DNA from: Sphingomonas sp. RIT328
GTDB lineage: Bacteria > Pseudomonadota > Alphaproteobacteria > Sphingomonadales > Sphingomonadaceae
Direction: 5' to 3'
Assembly: GCF_000632225.1 (NCBI RefSeq)
Contig: NZ_JFYV01000012.1
Coordinates: forward strand, 124,001-188,000
DNA: 64,000 nucleotides
The position numbers and the translations under genes are program-made. The notes under the pieces were generated by a model that was not told where the DNA came from, searched no databases, and saw nothing but the letters and a program-made list of their open reading frames with translations. Of this stretch, positions 37,613-46,002 are shown in pieces (positions within the stretch are counted from its first letter, which is position 1; every line of letters starts with the position of its first letter).

Positions 37613-38364
37613 GACTGACCCTTGCCGCCCTGCTGAGCGATGCCTGGGCGATCTTCCGGCGCGACGCCGATCTGTTGCTGCGCATCGCCGGCCTGTTCTT
37701 CTTCGTGCCGACCTATGCGCTGCTGCTGCTCACCGCTCCGCTGCCCACCCCGGACGAGACGATCGTCGACACGCAGGCGCGTGCGCAGGCGTGGATGACC
37801 GCGCTCGACGGCTGGGTCGGCGATTACGGGCTCGGCTCGGTCGGCGCCTATGCCATCACCTATCTCGGGCTGGCGGTGATCTTCTGCCTGCTGCTCGATG
37901 CGGAGCGGCCGACTCTCGCCACGGCGCTGCAACGCGCGGCGCGGCGGTTCCCGCGCTTCATTCTCGCGATGGTGGTGGTGTCGATTCCGGCGGGGGCGGG
38001 GATGTACGTGCTGCTGCTGCCCGGCCTGTGGCTGATGAGCCGCTTCATGCTCGCCGGGCCGATGCTGTTCGCCGAGCCGCAGCTCGGCGCGATGCAGGCG
38101 GTCGGCGGGTCGTGGCGGCGTACCCGCCGCGGCCAGCTGGGCCTGCTCGGCGCGGTGGTCACCGTCTATCTCGCCGCGATCCTTGCCGGCCAGCCGTTCA
38201 TGCTGCTGTCGCACTATCTGCGCGGCGACGGCGGCGGTAATCCCCTCGGCGTCGCGCTCGCCGAAGCCTGTGCCGCGGGAGTGGCGACCTGCACCCAGCT
38301 CGCCGGCGGTCTGCTCGCGGTGGCGGCCTATCGGCGCATCGTCCGCGCCCAAACTCCGTCCTAG
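37609..38364 (+). CDS. second polytopic membrane protein, coupled to the preceding gene
   Basis: A 251-aa protein with about six membrane helices and the same helix-loop layout as its upstream neighbour, including a similar basic loop (MQAVGGSWRRTRRGQLGLLG matching AIARSWRLTRRHTWRLIG). This suggests the pair arose by duplication and may form a heteromer. The start overlaps the previous stop (ATGA). The substrate or function is not recognisable. The following gene is convergent, 9 bp away. Confidence 0.8.
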   Translation: MRLTLAALLSDAWAIFRRDADLLLRIAGLFFFVPTYALLLLTAPLPTPDETIVDTQARAQAWMTALDGWVGDYGLGSVGAYAITYLGLAVIFCLLLDAERPTLATALQRAARRFPRFILAMVVVSIPAGAGMYVLLLPGLWLMSRFMLAGPMLFAEPQLGAMQAVGGSWRRTRRGQLGLLGAVVTVYLAAILAGQPFMLLSHYLRGDGGGNPLGVALAEACAAGVATCTQLAGGLLAVAAYRRIVRAQTPS

Positions 38365-38373
38365 GCGCGGCGA

Positions 38374-38958
38374 CTAGGCCAGATACGGTACGTGCGCGCC
38401 GGCCTCGACCGGCAGCAGGCCGATCGCCCGCGGATCGGCGAAGGTCTCGATCGTCCGCTTGACCGCGGTGAACCCCTGCGCGCGATAGAAATTGAGCGCC
38501 GACGGGTGATCGAGCGTGCAGGTATGCACCCACAGGCGTGTCACGCCGGGCAGCCAGGCGCGCGCGATCGCCTCCGCCATCAGCCAGCGGCCATGGCCCT
38601 GGCCGGCAAGCTCGGGCACCAGCCCGAAATAGGAGAGCTCACAGGCGCCGGCGTGGCGGAAGTCGAGCTCGAGCAGGCCGATCTCGATCCCGGCGCGGTC
38701 GACGACCGCATGGACCTGCACCTGCGGATCATGGATGATCGCGGTAAGCGTCGCATCGTCCATCGCCAGCCGCGAATACCATAGCCACGGGCCCCCGACA
38801 CGGCGGAACAGCGTGCGATAGCGGTCTGGCTGCGGCTCGGCCCAGCGCACCAGCCGCAGCGGAGAGGCGGGCAGCGGGCGCAACGGCGGCCGCCGCGTCA
38901 TCTCCAGCGTGGTGACGATCGTCGCCAGCTGGTCGGGGGCGACCGCGATCAATCCCAT
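38374..38958 (-). CDS. GNAT family N-acetyltransferase
   Basis: A 194-aa acetyl-CoA-dependent acyltransferase of unknown substrate. The GNAT motif A region is LSYFGLVPELAGQGHGRWLM (acetyl-CoA pyrophosphate loop Q-G-H-G-R), followed by VHTCTLDHPSALNFYRAQGF, the typical motif B. The ATG at 38958 overlaps the hemF stop by 10 nt, so the two genes are co-transcribed. Confidence 0.88.
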   Translation of the reverse strand: MGLIAVAPDQLATIVTTLEMTRRPPLRPLPASPLRLVRWAEPQPDRYRTLFRRVGGPWLWYSRLAMDDATLTAIIHDPQVQVHAVVDRAGIEIGLLELDFRHAGACELSYFGLVPELAGQGHGRWLMAEAIARAWLPGVTRLWVHTCTLDHPSALNFYRAQGFTAVKRTIETFADPRAIGLLPVEAGAHVPYLA

Positions 38959-39791
38959 GTCGCGACCGGCGGCAGGCTCATCAGGATCGCATCGATATTG
39001 CCGCCGGTCTTGAGCCCGAACAACGTGCCGCGATCGTAGACGAGGTTGAATTCCGCATAGCGCCCGCGCCACGCCCGCTGCGTCGCCAGATCGGCGGCGT
39101 CGAACGGATCGTTCATCCGCCGCCGGACGATGCGCGGATAGGTGTCGAGGAACGCCTCGCCGACCGCGCGGGTGAAGGCGAAGTTCGGCGCGAAGTCGCC
39201 TTCGAGATGATCGTAGAAGATGCCGCCGACGCCGCGATGCACCTTGCGATGCGGGATGTAGAAATAATCGTCCGCCCACGCCTTGAAGCGGGGGTGATAC
39301 GCCGGGTCGAAGGCATCGCAGGCCGCCTTGAGCGTCGCGTGGAAATCGGCGGTGTCCTCGACGACCGGCAGCGGCGGGTTGAGATCGGCGCCGCCGCCGA
39401 ACCAGCGTTTGGTTGTGACGAGGAAGCGGGTGTTCATATGCACGGCGGGCACGCGCGGATTGGCCATATGCGCGACGAGGCTGATCCCGGTGGCGAAGAA
39501 GCGCGGATCGTCGCCGGCACCGTGGATCGACTTGCCGAACTCGCCGTCGAGCAGCCCGCCGACGGTGGAGACGTTGACGCCGACCTTCTCGAACACCTTG
39601 CCCTTCATAAGCCCGCGCACCCCGCCGCCGCCCGGCGCACCCGAGGGGTCGGTGCGGTCCCAGGGGAGGTAGTCGAATCGCGCGTCGGACCCGGCCTCGC
39701 GCTCGATCGCCTCGAATTCGGTGCAGATGCGCGTGCGCAGTGATTCGAACCAGGTGCGGGCGGCGGTCTGTTCGGCGTCGAGGGTCAGCAT
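38949..39791 (-). CDS. hemF: oxygen-dependent coproporphyrinogen III oxidase
   Basis: Aerobic decarboxylating oxidase converting coproporphyrinogen III to protoporphyrinogen IX. The family signatures FGGGADLNPPLP, DDYFYIPHRKVHRGVGGIFYD and the C-terminal YAEFNLVYDRGTLFGLKTGG are complete; the length is 280 aa. The start is separated by 74 bp from the divergent VirJ-like gene. The product acts in the cytoplasm as a dimer. Confidence 0.96.
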   Translation of the reverse strand: MLTLDAEQTAARTWFESLRTRICTEFEAIEREAGSDARFDYLPWDRTDPSGAPGGGGVRGLMKGKVFEKVGVNVSTVGGLLDGEFGKSIHGAGDDPRFFATGISLVAHMANPRVPAVHMNTRFLVTTKRWFGGGADLNPPLPVVEDTADFHATLKAACDAFDPAYHPRFKAWADDYFYIPHRKVHRGVGGIFYDHLEGDFAPNFAFTRAVGEAFLDTYPRIVRRRMNDPFDAADLATQRAWRGRYAEFNLVYDRGTLFGLKTGGNIDAILMSLPPVATWD

Positions 39792-39865
39792 GGCGGGCTT
39801 GTGGCAAGAGCCTCGTCGGAAGTCGAGCGCTGGTCATCCGCGCGCCGGGCTGGCAAGCGGCGGTG

Positions 39866-40591
39866 ATGAGTCGCGTCACCCGCCAATCGCTGCTGCGCGG
39901 GCTGCGCGTCACCGCGGTCAGTTCCGCCTTCGTCTGCGCGTTCGTCTGGGCGGCGGGCTATTTCGACGTCGACCCGGTCCATGTCTATGCCGCACGACCG
40001 CCCGCGGCGGCGCGGGTGGCGGTGGTCAACGTTTCGGGCGATATGGGGCTGCGCTTCCTGCTCGGCGCCTCGACCTCGCACGGGCTGACCGCGGCGCATA
40101 TCCCGGTGGTCGGCATCGCGACGCCGGTGCTGTTCCGCCGGCACCGCAGCGCCGCCGATGTCGACCGCATCGTCGCCGGAACGATCCGCACCGCGCTCGC
40201 GCGCACCGGCGCGTCGCGCGTCGTGGTGATGGGACAGTCCTATGGCGCCGATATCGTCCAGACCGGGCTGGCGCACCTTCCCGCCGACCTGCGCGCGAAG
40301 GTCGCGGCGATCATCCTCGTCCTGCCCGGCGATTCGGTCTATTTCCGCGCCGACCCGACGGGCTGGTCCTATGGCGACCATCCCGACAGCCGCGCCGTCG
40401 CCACCGCCGACACGCTGACCTGGGCGCCGCTCACCTGCATCTATGGCGTCGAGGAAGACGACAGCCTCTGCCCGCTGCTGCGCGTGCCCGGCGCGCATGT
40501 CATCGGCATGCCCGGCGGCCATAACATCCACCATGACGAAGCCGCGTTGCTCGCCCATGTGCTCGCGGCGGTGCGAGCGGTCGGCGGATGA
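39866..40591 (+). CDS. VirJ/AcvB-like periplasmic serine hydrolase
   Basis: A 241-aa alpha/beta hydrolase with an N-terminal membrane/signal segment (RVTAVSSAFVCAFVWAAGYF). The nucleophile elbow GQSYG has Ser125, and the C-terminal GGHNIHHDEAAL supplies the probable catalytic His. These are features of the VirJ/AcvB virulence-protein domain. In Agrobacterium AcvB is reported to hydrolyse lysyl-phosphatidylglycerol in the periplasm; no lysyl-PG synthase is near here, so the substrate is open. The ATG at 39866 is chosen to avoid overlapping the divergent hemF; the frame extends to 39740. Confidence 0.82.
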   Translation: MSRVTRQSLLRGLRVTAVSSAFVCAFVWAAGYFDVDPVHVYAARPPAAARVAVVNVSGDMGLRFLLGASTSHGLTAAHIPVVGIATPVLFRRHRSAADVDRIVAGTIRTALARTGASRVVVMGQSYGADIVQTGLAHLPADLRAKVAAIILVLPGDSVYFRADPTGWSYGDHPDSRAVATADTLTWAPLTCIYGVEEDDSLCPLLRVPGAHVIGMPGGHNIHHDEAALLAHVLAAVRAVGG

Positions 40592-40732
40592 TGCTCACCC
40601 AAAGGCGTGCACGCGCGAACATCGTCCAGGCCGGCGCAGCCCTTCGGATCCCGCAGGGCAAGAGCGGGCCGCGTCTGCCGTACGGGCCCGCAATGCCCGC
40701 ATCCTCTTGGCGTCTTCGCGTTTTATCGCGCT

Positions 40733-41200
40733 CTACACATTTTGGGGGAACCCGCCCAATTGCCGCAACGCCTCCGCCGCGACGATCCCGGCGGAGACCG
40801 ACAGGTTGAGCGAGCGCAGCGGCGGCGCCATCGGGATGACGACGCGCGCGTCGGCGCGGGCGTGCACCTCATCGGGGACGCCGGCGCTTTCGCGGCCGAA
40901 CAGCAGCACGTCGCCTGGCGCGAAGGCAAAGGCGGGCAGGGCAGTCGCGCCCCGCGTCGTCGACAGCACCAGCCGCCCGCGCAAGGCGGCGAGGAACGCG
41001 CTCCAGTCGGCATGGCGGGTGATCGCGACGTGATCGATATAGTCCATCGCCGCGCGCGCGACGCGCTTGTCATCCCATTGGAAGCCCATCGGTTCGATCA
41101 AATCGAGGCCGATGCCGAAACAGGCGCAGGTGCGCATCACCGCGCCGACGTTGCCGGCGATGTCGGGCTGATAGAGGGCGATGCGGAGCGGCGGGGTCAT
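40733..41200 (-). CDS. trmL: tRNA (cytidine(34)-2'-O)-methyltransferase TrmL
   Basis: SPOUT-fold methyltransferase for ribose 34 of tRNA-Leu. Motifs are ALYQPDIAGNVGAVMRTCACF (motif 1), LLFGRESAGVPDEV (motif 2) and IPMAPPLRSLNLSVSAGIV (motif 3, the trefoil-knot SAM site). AGGAAG precedes the ATG at 41200 by about 6 nt, giving 155 aa, the usual size. It is divergent from petA. The 141 bp after the stop show nothing recognisable. Confidence 0.92.
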   Translation of the reverse strand: MTPPLRIALYQPDIAGNVGAVMRTCACFGIGLDLIEPMGFQWDDKRVARAAMDYIDHVAITRHADWSAFLAALRGRLVLSTTRGATALPAFAFAPGDVLLFGRESAGVPDEVHARADARVVIPMAPPLRSLNLSVSAGIVAAEALRQLGGFPQNV

Positions 41201-41243
41201 GGCCGGCTTCCTTAGCGGCGCGCCCACCGAGGTCAAAATGCTG

Positions 41244-41273
41244 TTGGCAAAGCGCCGGCCCGCCGTCTATCAG
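41244..41273 (+). promoter_or_regulatory. candidate housekeeping promoter for petABC
   Basis: TTGGCA (41244-41249) and TATCAG (41268-41273) are separated by 18 nt and lie about 90 nt before petA. Both hexamers match the sigma-70 consensus at four positions. Confidence 0.4.
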
Positions 41274-41362
41274 TCCTGTGGCTCGCCGTGGGGACGGCGG
41301 GGTTCGGTGGCGCGGCATGACCGGTTCCTCCGCAATAACGAGAGAGACGAGGGCAGAGACGA

Positions 41363-41944
41363 ATGGCGACTGACAGCATGGTACCACCCGGTGAATCACC
41401 GGAACCGTTCCACGAGGAAGTCCACGATCCCCGCCGTCGCGATTTCATCAATATCGCCGCCGTGTCCTTCGCCGGAGTCGGTGCGCTGGCGATCGTGCTG
41501 CCACTGATCAACCAGATGAACCCCTCGGCCGACGTGCTCGCCCAGTCGACCACCGAGGTCGATCTGTCGAAGATCGCGCCGGGACAGGCGATCAAGTCGC
41601 AATTCCGCAAACAGCCGCTGTTCGTCCGCAATCTCACCCCCGCCGAGATCGCCGAGGCGAACAAGGTCGACGTCGCCAGCCTGCGCGATCCGCAGACGCT
41701 CGCCGAACGGACCAAGCCCGGCAAGGAAAACTGGCTGATCACGCTCGGCGTGTGCACCCATCTCGGCTGCGTGCCGCTCGGTGCGGGCGAGGGCGAGAAC
41801 AAGGGGCCGTTCGGCGGCTATTTCTGCCCGTGTCACGGCTCTGCCTATGACACCGCGGCGCGCATCCGCCAGGGACCGGCGCCGAAGAACCTCTTCGTCC
41901 CCGACTATACGTTCAATTCCGACACCGCCGTCACGGTCGGCTGA
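41363..41944 (+). CDS. petA: ubiquinol-cytochrome c reductase Rieske iron-sulfur subunit
   Basis: Rieske protein of respiratory complex III, anchored in the inner membrane with its 2Fe-2S domain in the periplasm. The N-terminal [20 protein letters not shown] (a twin-arginine type signal, served by tatABC) leads into a membrane helix. Cluster ligands are C131, H133, C155 and H158, with the C136-C157 disulfide (CTHLGC and CPCHGS). It has 193 aa and is followed 14 bp later by petB. Confidence 0.97.
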   Translation: MATDSMVPPGESPEPFHEEVHDPRRRDFINIAAVSFAGVGALAIVLPLINQMNPSADVLAQSTTEVDLSKIAPGQAIKSQFRKQPLFVRNLTPAEIAEANKVDVASLRDPQTLAERTKPGKENWLITLGVCTHLGCVPLGAGEGENKGPFGGYFCPCHGSAYDTAARIRQGPAPKNLFVPDYTFNSDTAVTVG

Positions 41945-41958
41945 GGGAGATCCGGATC

Positions 41959-43257
41959 ATGAGCTTTCCCTGGGCCAAACATTACGAACCGAAGCAGCCG
42001 CTGATGCGCTGGCTGGACGAGAAGCTGCCGCTGCCGCGCCTCGTCTACAATGCCGTCGGCGCGGGCTATCCGGTGCCGCGCAACCTCAATTACTTCTGGA
42101 ATTTCGGCGTGCTCGCCGGCGCCGCGCTGGCGATCCAGATCATCACCGGCGTCGTGCTGGCGATGCATTATGCCGCCAATGCCGGGGTCGCCTTCGGTTC
42201 GGTCGAGAGCATCATGCGCGACGTCAACGCCGGCTGGTTCCTGCGCTATGCGCACGCCAACGGCGCGTCGATGTTCCTGCTCGTCGTCTACATCCATATC
42301 GGTCGCGGCCTTTATTACGGCTCGTACAAGGCGCCGCGCGAGATGGTGTGGCTGCTCGGCGTCGTCATCTTCCTGCTGATGATGGCAACCGCCTTCATGG
42401 GCTATGTGCTGCCCTGGGGTCAGATGAGCTTCTGGGGGGCGCAGGTCATCACCGGCTTCTTCTCGGCGATACCGCTCGTCGGCGATACCATCCGCATCTG
42501 GCTGCTCGGCGGCTTCGCGCCGGATAACGCCGCGCTCAACCGCTTCTTCTCGCTCCATTACCTGCTGCCGTTCGTCACCGCGGGCGTCATCATCCTGCAC
42601 ATCTGGGCGCTGCACATCCCGGGCTCGAACAACCCGACCGGGGTCGAGGTCAAGGGCGAGCAGGATACCGTGCCCTTCCACCCCTATTACACCGCCAAGG
42701 ATGCGGTTGGCCTCGGCGTGTTCCTGCTGGTGTTCGCGGCGCTGATCTTCTTCAGCCCGAACCTGCTCGGCCACCCGGACAATTACATCGAGGCGAACCC
42801 GCTCTCGACGCCGGCGCATATCGTCCCCGAATGGTATTTCCTGCCGTTCTACGCGATCCTCAAGAGCTTCACCGCCGACTTCATCCTGCCGGCGAAGCTG
42901 TGGGGCGTGCTCGCGATGTTCGGTTCGATCCTGCTGCTGTTCTTCCTGCCGTGGCTCGACAGCTCGCCGGTGCGCTCGGCCAACTTCCGGCCGAAATACC
43001 GCATGTTCCTCGGCATCCTGCTGTTCGACGTGCTCGTGCTCGGCTATGTCGGCGGGGCGGAGGCGAATGCGCGCAACGTCATCCTCGGCCAGCTCGCCTC
43101 GGCCTATTATTTCGCGCACTTCCTGATCATCCTGCCGTGGGTCGCCCGTTCGGAACGGCCGCGCCCGCTGCCCAATTCGATCACCGAAGCCGTGCTTGCG
43201 AAACATGGCGGCACCAGCCCGGCGAAGTCAGCGGTCGCAACCGCGGCGCACGCCTGA
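41959..43257 (+). CDS. petB: cytochrome b of complex III
   Basis: Polytopic heme subunit with the Qo and Qi sites. It has 432 aa with eight to nine helices. Conserved segments include [37 protein letters not shown] and the Qo-site [14 protein letters not shown] (PEWY). The single fused cytochrome b (not split b6/subunit IV) is typical of proteobacteria. An AGGGAGA ribosome site precedes the ATG. Confidence 0.97.
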   Translation: MSFPWAKHYEPKQPLMRWLDEKLPLPRLVYNAVGAGYPVPRNLNYFWNFGVLAGAALAIQIITGVVLAMHYAANAGVAFGSVESIMRDVNAGWFLRYAHANGASMFLLVVYIHIGRGLYYGSYKAPREMVWLLGVVIFLLMMATAFMGYVLPWGQMSFWGAQVITGFFSAIPLVGDTIRIWLLGGFAPDNAALNRFFSLHYLLPFVTAGVIILHIWALHIPGSNNPTGVEVKGEQDTVPFHPYYTAKDAVGLGVFLLVFAALIFFSPNLLGHPDNYIEANPLSTPAHIVPEWYFLPFYAILKSFTADFILPAKLWGVLAMFGSILLLFFLPWLDSSPVRSANFRPKYRMFLGILLFDVLVLGYVGGAEANARNVILGQLASAYYFAHFLIILPWVARSERPRPLPNSITEAVLAKHGGTSPAKSAVATAAHA

Positions 43258-43283
43258 ACCGACCTGGGGGACAACAGAACATC

Positions 43284-44126
43284 ATGCCTCGCATCATTGC
43301 CTCGCTGATCGGTGCCGCCTTCGTCTTCGTGCTGGCGATCGCGCTGTTCGGCACCGCCAAGACCGCGATCCAGGATCCGGCCGCGGAGTCCGCCGAACAC
43401 GTCTTCCACCTCCGTCCGGAGAATATCCACCTGCCGTCGAACGGCTTTTTCGGGAAGTTCGACAATCGCCAGCTGCAGCGCGGTTTTCAGGTCTACAAGG
43501 AGGTCTGCTCGGCCTGCCACAGCCTGAAGTACGTCGCCTTCCGCGACCTGACCAAGATCGGCTATACCGATCCCGAGGTGAAGGCGATCGCCAACCAGTG
43601 GGTGATCGAACAGCCGTCGATCAATCCGGAGACGGGCGAGGCGGCGACGCGCAAGAACGTGCCGTCTGATCATTTCCCGTCGCCCTTCGCCAATGAGGTC
43701 GCCGCCCGCGCCGCCAACAACAATGCGCTGCCGCCCGACCTGTCGCTGATGACCAAGGCGCGCGAGGACGGCCCCAATTACATCCACGCACTGATCACCG
43801 GCTATCGCCCGCAGCCGGCGGCGCTTCTCAAGGAATTCCCCGGCGCCAAGACGCCGCAGGGCCTCCATTACAATCCCTATTTCGCCAACCTCAACATCGC
43901 CATGCCGCCGCCGCTGACCTCGGACGGGCAGGTGACCTATTCGGACGGTACCAAGGCGACCAAGGACCAGATGGCGCGCGACGTTGCCGCCTTCCTGACC
44001 TGGACCGCCGAGCCGAACCTCAACGCGCGTCACGCCGCCGGGCTCGCCGCCGGCATCTTCCTGCTGATCTTCTGCTTCCTCGCCTGGGGCGCGTATCAGA
44101 ACGTCTGGCGCGACGTGAAACATTGA
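43284..44126 (+). CDS. petC: cytochrome c1
   Basis: c-type cytochrome subunit of complex III delivering electrons to soluble cytochrome c. It has 280 aa: an N-terminal export signal, the heme site CSACH (75-79), the probable Met ligand in NIAMPPPLTSDGQ and a C-terminal anchor helix (AAGIFLLIFCFLAWGAYQNVW). It follows petB by 26 bp with GGGGGA upstream. The petABC operon appears to end here. Confidence 0.95.
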   Translation: MPRIIASLIGAAFVFVLAIALFGTAKTAIQDPAAESAEHVFHLRPENIHLPSNGFFGKFDNRQLQRGFQVYKEVCSACHSLKYVAFRDLTKIGYTDPEVKAIANQWVIEQPSINPETGEAATRKNVPSDHFPSPFANEVAARAANNNALPPDLSLMTKAREDGPNYIHALITGYRPQPAALLKEFPGAKTPQGLHYNPYFANLNIAMPPPLTSDGQVTYSDGTKATKDQMARDVAAFLTWTAEPNLNARHAAGLAAGIFLLIFCFLAWGAYQNVWRDVKH

Positions 44127-44211
44127 TCGGGCGGGACCGGTGCGCAGGGGGCGACCGGTCCCGTCGACAAGCGCATTGACCCCGCCGGGTGGGAGCGGCA
44201 ATCGCTCGGCG

Positions 44212-44742
44212 ATGAACGACGATCTCAAGGCGCTGATCCGCACCATCCCGGACTTTCCCAAGCCCGGCATCCAGTTCCGCGACATCACCACGCTGCTGCT
44301 CGATGCCGGCGGCTTCGCGCAGACGATCGCGCGGATGGCGGCGGCGACGCTCGGGCCGGTCGACCTGATCGCCGGGATCGAGGCGCGCGGCTTCATCTTC
44401 GCCGCGGCGCTGGCGGCACCGCTCAACGCCGGCGTGCTGCTGCTCCGCAAGGACGGCAAGCTGCCCGGCGCGACGATCGCCGAGGATTACGCGCTCGAAT
44501 ATGGCGAGGACCGGATCGTGATGCATGAGGATGCGCTGGTGCCCGGACAGCGCGTGCTGCTCGTCGACGATCTGATCGCCACCGGCGGCACCGCGCGCGC
44601 CGCGGTGCGGCTGCTGCGCAAGGCGGGCGCCGAACTGCGTCAGGCGCAGTTCGTCATCGACCTGCCCGAGCTGGGCGGCGCCGATGCCCTGCGTGCCGAA
44701 AAGATACAGGTAGATTCGCTACTTAGCTTCGCCGGTCATTAA
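44212..44742 (+). CDS. apt: adenine phosphoribosyltransferase
   Basis: Purine salvage enzyme making AMP from adenine and PRPP. The PRPP-binding motif VLLVDDLIATGGTA and the N-terminal IPDFPKPGIQFRDIT are characteristic. The ATG at 44212 gives 176 aa, the family length; an upstream GTG-type extension is not conserved. It stands 85 bp after petC. Confidence 0.95.
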   Translation: MNDDLKALIRTIPDFPKPGIQFRDITTLLLDAGGFAQTIARMAAATLGPVDLIAGIEARGFIFAAALAAPLNAGVLLLRKDGKLPGATIAEDYALEYGEDRIVMHEDALVPGQRVLLVDDLIATGGTARAAVRLLRKAGAELRQAQFVIDLPELGGADALRAEKIQVDSLLSFAGH

Positions 44743-44752
44743 CGGTTCAGCC

Positions 44753-44778
44753 GGAACCTGCGATAACACGCCCTCGTT
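44753..44778 (+). promoter_or_regulatory. perfect EcfG-type promoter upstream of the Gly/Tyr-rich lipoprotein
   Basis: GGAAC (44753-44757), 17-nt spacer, CGTT (44775-44778): an exact match to the alphaproteobacterial EcfG consensus, about 58 nt before the ATG at 44837. The ecfG gene itself is in this window. Confidence 0.75.
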
Positions 44779-44836
44779 GAGCGACGAGTTGGCGCGTATC
44801 GGCCTGAAGCTCGCGCCCGTCTTTTGGGAGAGCATC

Positions 44837-45502
44837 ATGTTGCTCAAGCGTCTTGCCCTGGTGGGCCTGTTGTTCGGCGCCGGGCTCGCCACCTCCGCCT
44901 GTACCGATGGTTACGGTTATAGCGGCGTCGCGGTCGGCTATGGCGGCGGCGGTTACTATGACGGCGGTTATGGCGGCTACTGTTATGCGCCGGGCTATGG
45001 CTACGGCTATGGCGGCTATCCGAGCTATTTCGGCTGGTACGGCGATTATTATTATCCCGGCACCGGCATCTACGTCTACGATCAGTATCGCCGGCCGTAT
45101 CGCTGGAACGACAGCCAGCGCCGCTATTGGGAGCAGCGCCGCAACGGCTGGCGAGGCGATCGCAATTTCCGCAACGACTGGAACGGCTTCGACCGCAGTC
45201 GTCCGAATGGGTTCGGCGGCGATCGCGGTCCTGGCTTCCGTGGCGATCGCGGCCCGGGTGTCCGCGGCGACCGTGGTCCCGGGGTGCGCGGGGACGGGGT
45301 GCGCGGCGATCGTGGCGGCTGGCGTGGTCGCCAGAATTTCTCCGGTACGCCGGGGGCTGTGCCACAGGCGACGCCGCAGGCGGTCGCGCCCGCCGGAACC
45401 GGGCAGCCACGCACCTGGGGCGGCTATCGCGGCGGAGGCGGCGCCCGCATGGGCGGGCCGCGTGGCGGCGGGTTCCACGGCGGCGGGCGCGGACGGCGCT
45501 GA
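44837..45502 (+). CDS. Gly/Tyr/Arg-rich lipoprotein, probable stress-regulon member
   Basis: A 221-aa predicted lipoprotein with signal MLLKRLALVGLLFGAGLATSAC. The mature protein has three low-complexity zones: a Gly/Tyr-rich segment (GYGYGGYPSYFGWYGDYYYP), an Arg/Asn/Trp-rich segment, and repeats of RGDRGPGV (three units, 24 bp each) ending in a Gly/Arg-rich tail. No enzyme domain is seen. The exact GGAAC-N17-CGTT promoter suggests induction by EcfG under general stress; an envelope-protective or structural role is inferred. GGGAGA lies before the ATG. Confidence 0.8.
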   Translation: MLLKRLALVGLLFGAGLATSACTDGYGYSGVAVGYGGGGYYDGGYGGYCYAPGYGYGYGGYPSYFGWYGDYYYPGTGIYVYDQYRRPYRWNDSQRRYWEQRRNGWRGDRNFRNDWNGFDRSRPNGFGGDRGPGFRGDRGPGVRGDRGPGVRGDGVRGDRGGWRGRQNFSGTPGAVPQATPQAVAPAGTGQPRTWGGYRGGGGARMGGPRGGGFHGGGRGRR

Positions 45503-45551
45503 GCCGCGCTGCGCGGCGCGGTGGCGTTGCCGGCGCAGCGCCACCATAAGC

Positions 45552-45998
45552 CTATGGGTGACGGGTCGCGATCAGTCCGTTGGACACGAAGGTCATCACC
45601 GCGACATCGTCCTGATTGAACACCGTCATCCGGCTCTTGACGATCCCCATCTCGGGCCGGCTCGTCGAGCGTCGCGCCTCGATCACTTCGGTCTCGCAGC
45701 GCAACCGGTCGCCGGGATAGACCGGCACCAGCCAGCGTAAGGCATCGATCCCCGGCGAACCGAGCCCTGCCTGCTCGTCCGCCTTGAGATGGCCGACCAG
45801 CATCGCCATCGTCATCGCGCAGGTGTGCCAGCCGCTCGCCGCTAGCCGGCCGAAATGCGTCTGTGCCGCCGCCTCGTCGGACAAATGGAAGGGCTGCGGA
45901 TCGAAGCGCTCGGCAAAGGCGATCACCTCGTCGCGCTCGACCGGATAATCGCCGAAGCGCGCGGTCTCGCCGACTGCGATGTCCTCGAAATAGCGCAT
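45552..45998 (-). CDS. MaoC family (R)-hydratase-like protein
   Basis: A 148-aa hot-dog-fold protein. The hydratase-2 motif FDPQPFHLSDEAAAQTHFGR carries the Asp/His catalytic pair, and LAASGWHTCAMTMAMLV is the typical following helix. The substrate is probably an enoyl-CoA, but neighbours do not identify a pathway. It starts 4 bp after the stop of the phosphodiesterase gene, so both are on one minus-strand transcript. Confidence 0.88.
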   Translation of the reverse strand: MRYFEDIAVGETARFGDYPVERDEVIAFAERFDPQPFHLSDEAAAQTHFGRLAASGWHTCAMTMAMLVGHLKADEQAGLGSPGIDALRWLVPVYPGDRLRCETEVIEARRSTSRPEMGIVKSRMTVFNQDDVAVMTFVSNGLIATRHP

Positions 45999-46002
45999 CC
46001 GG

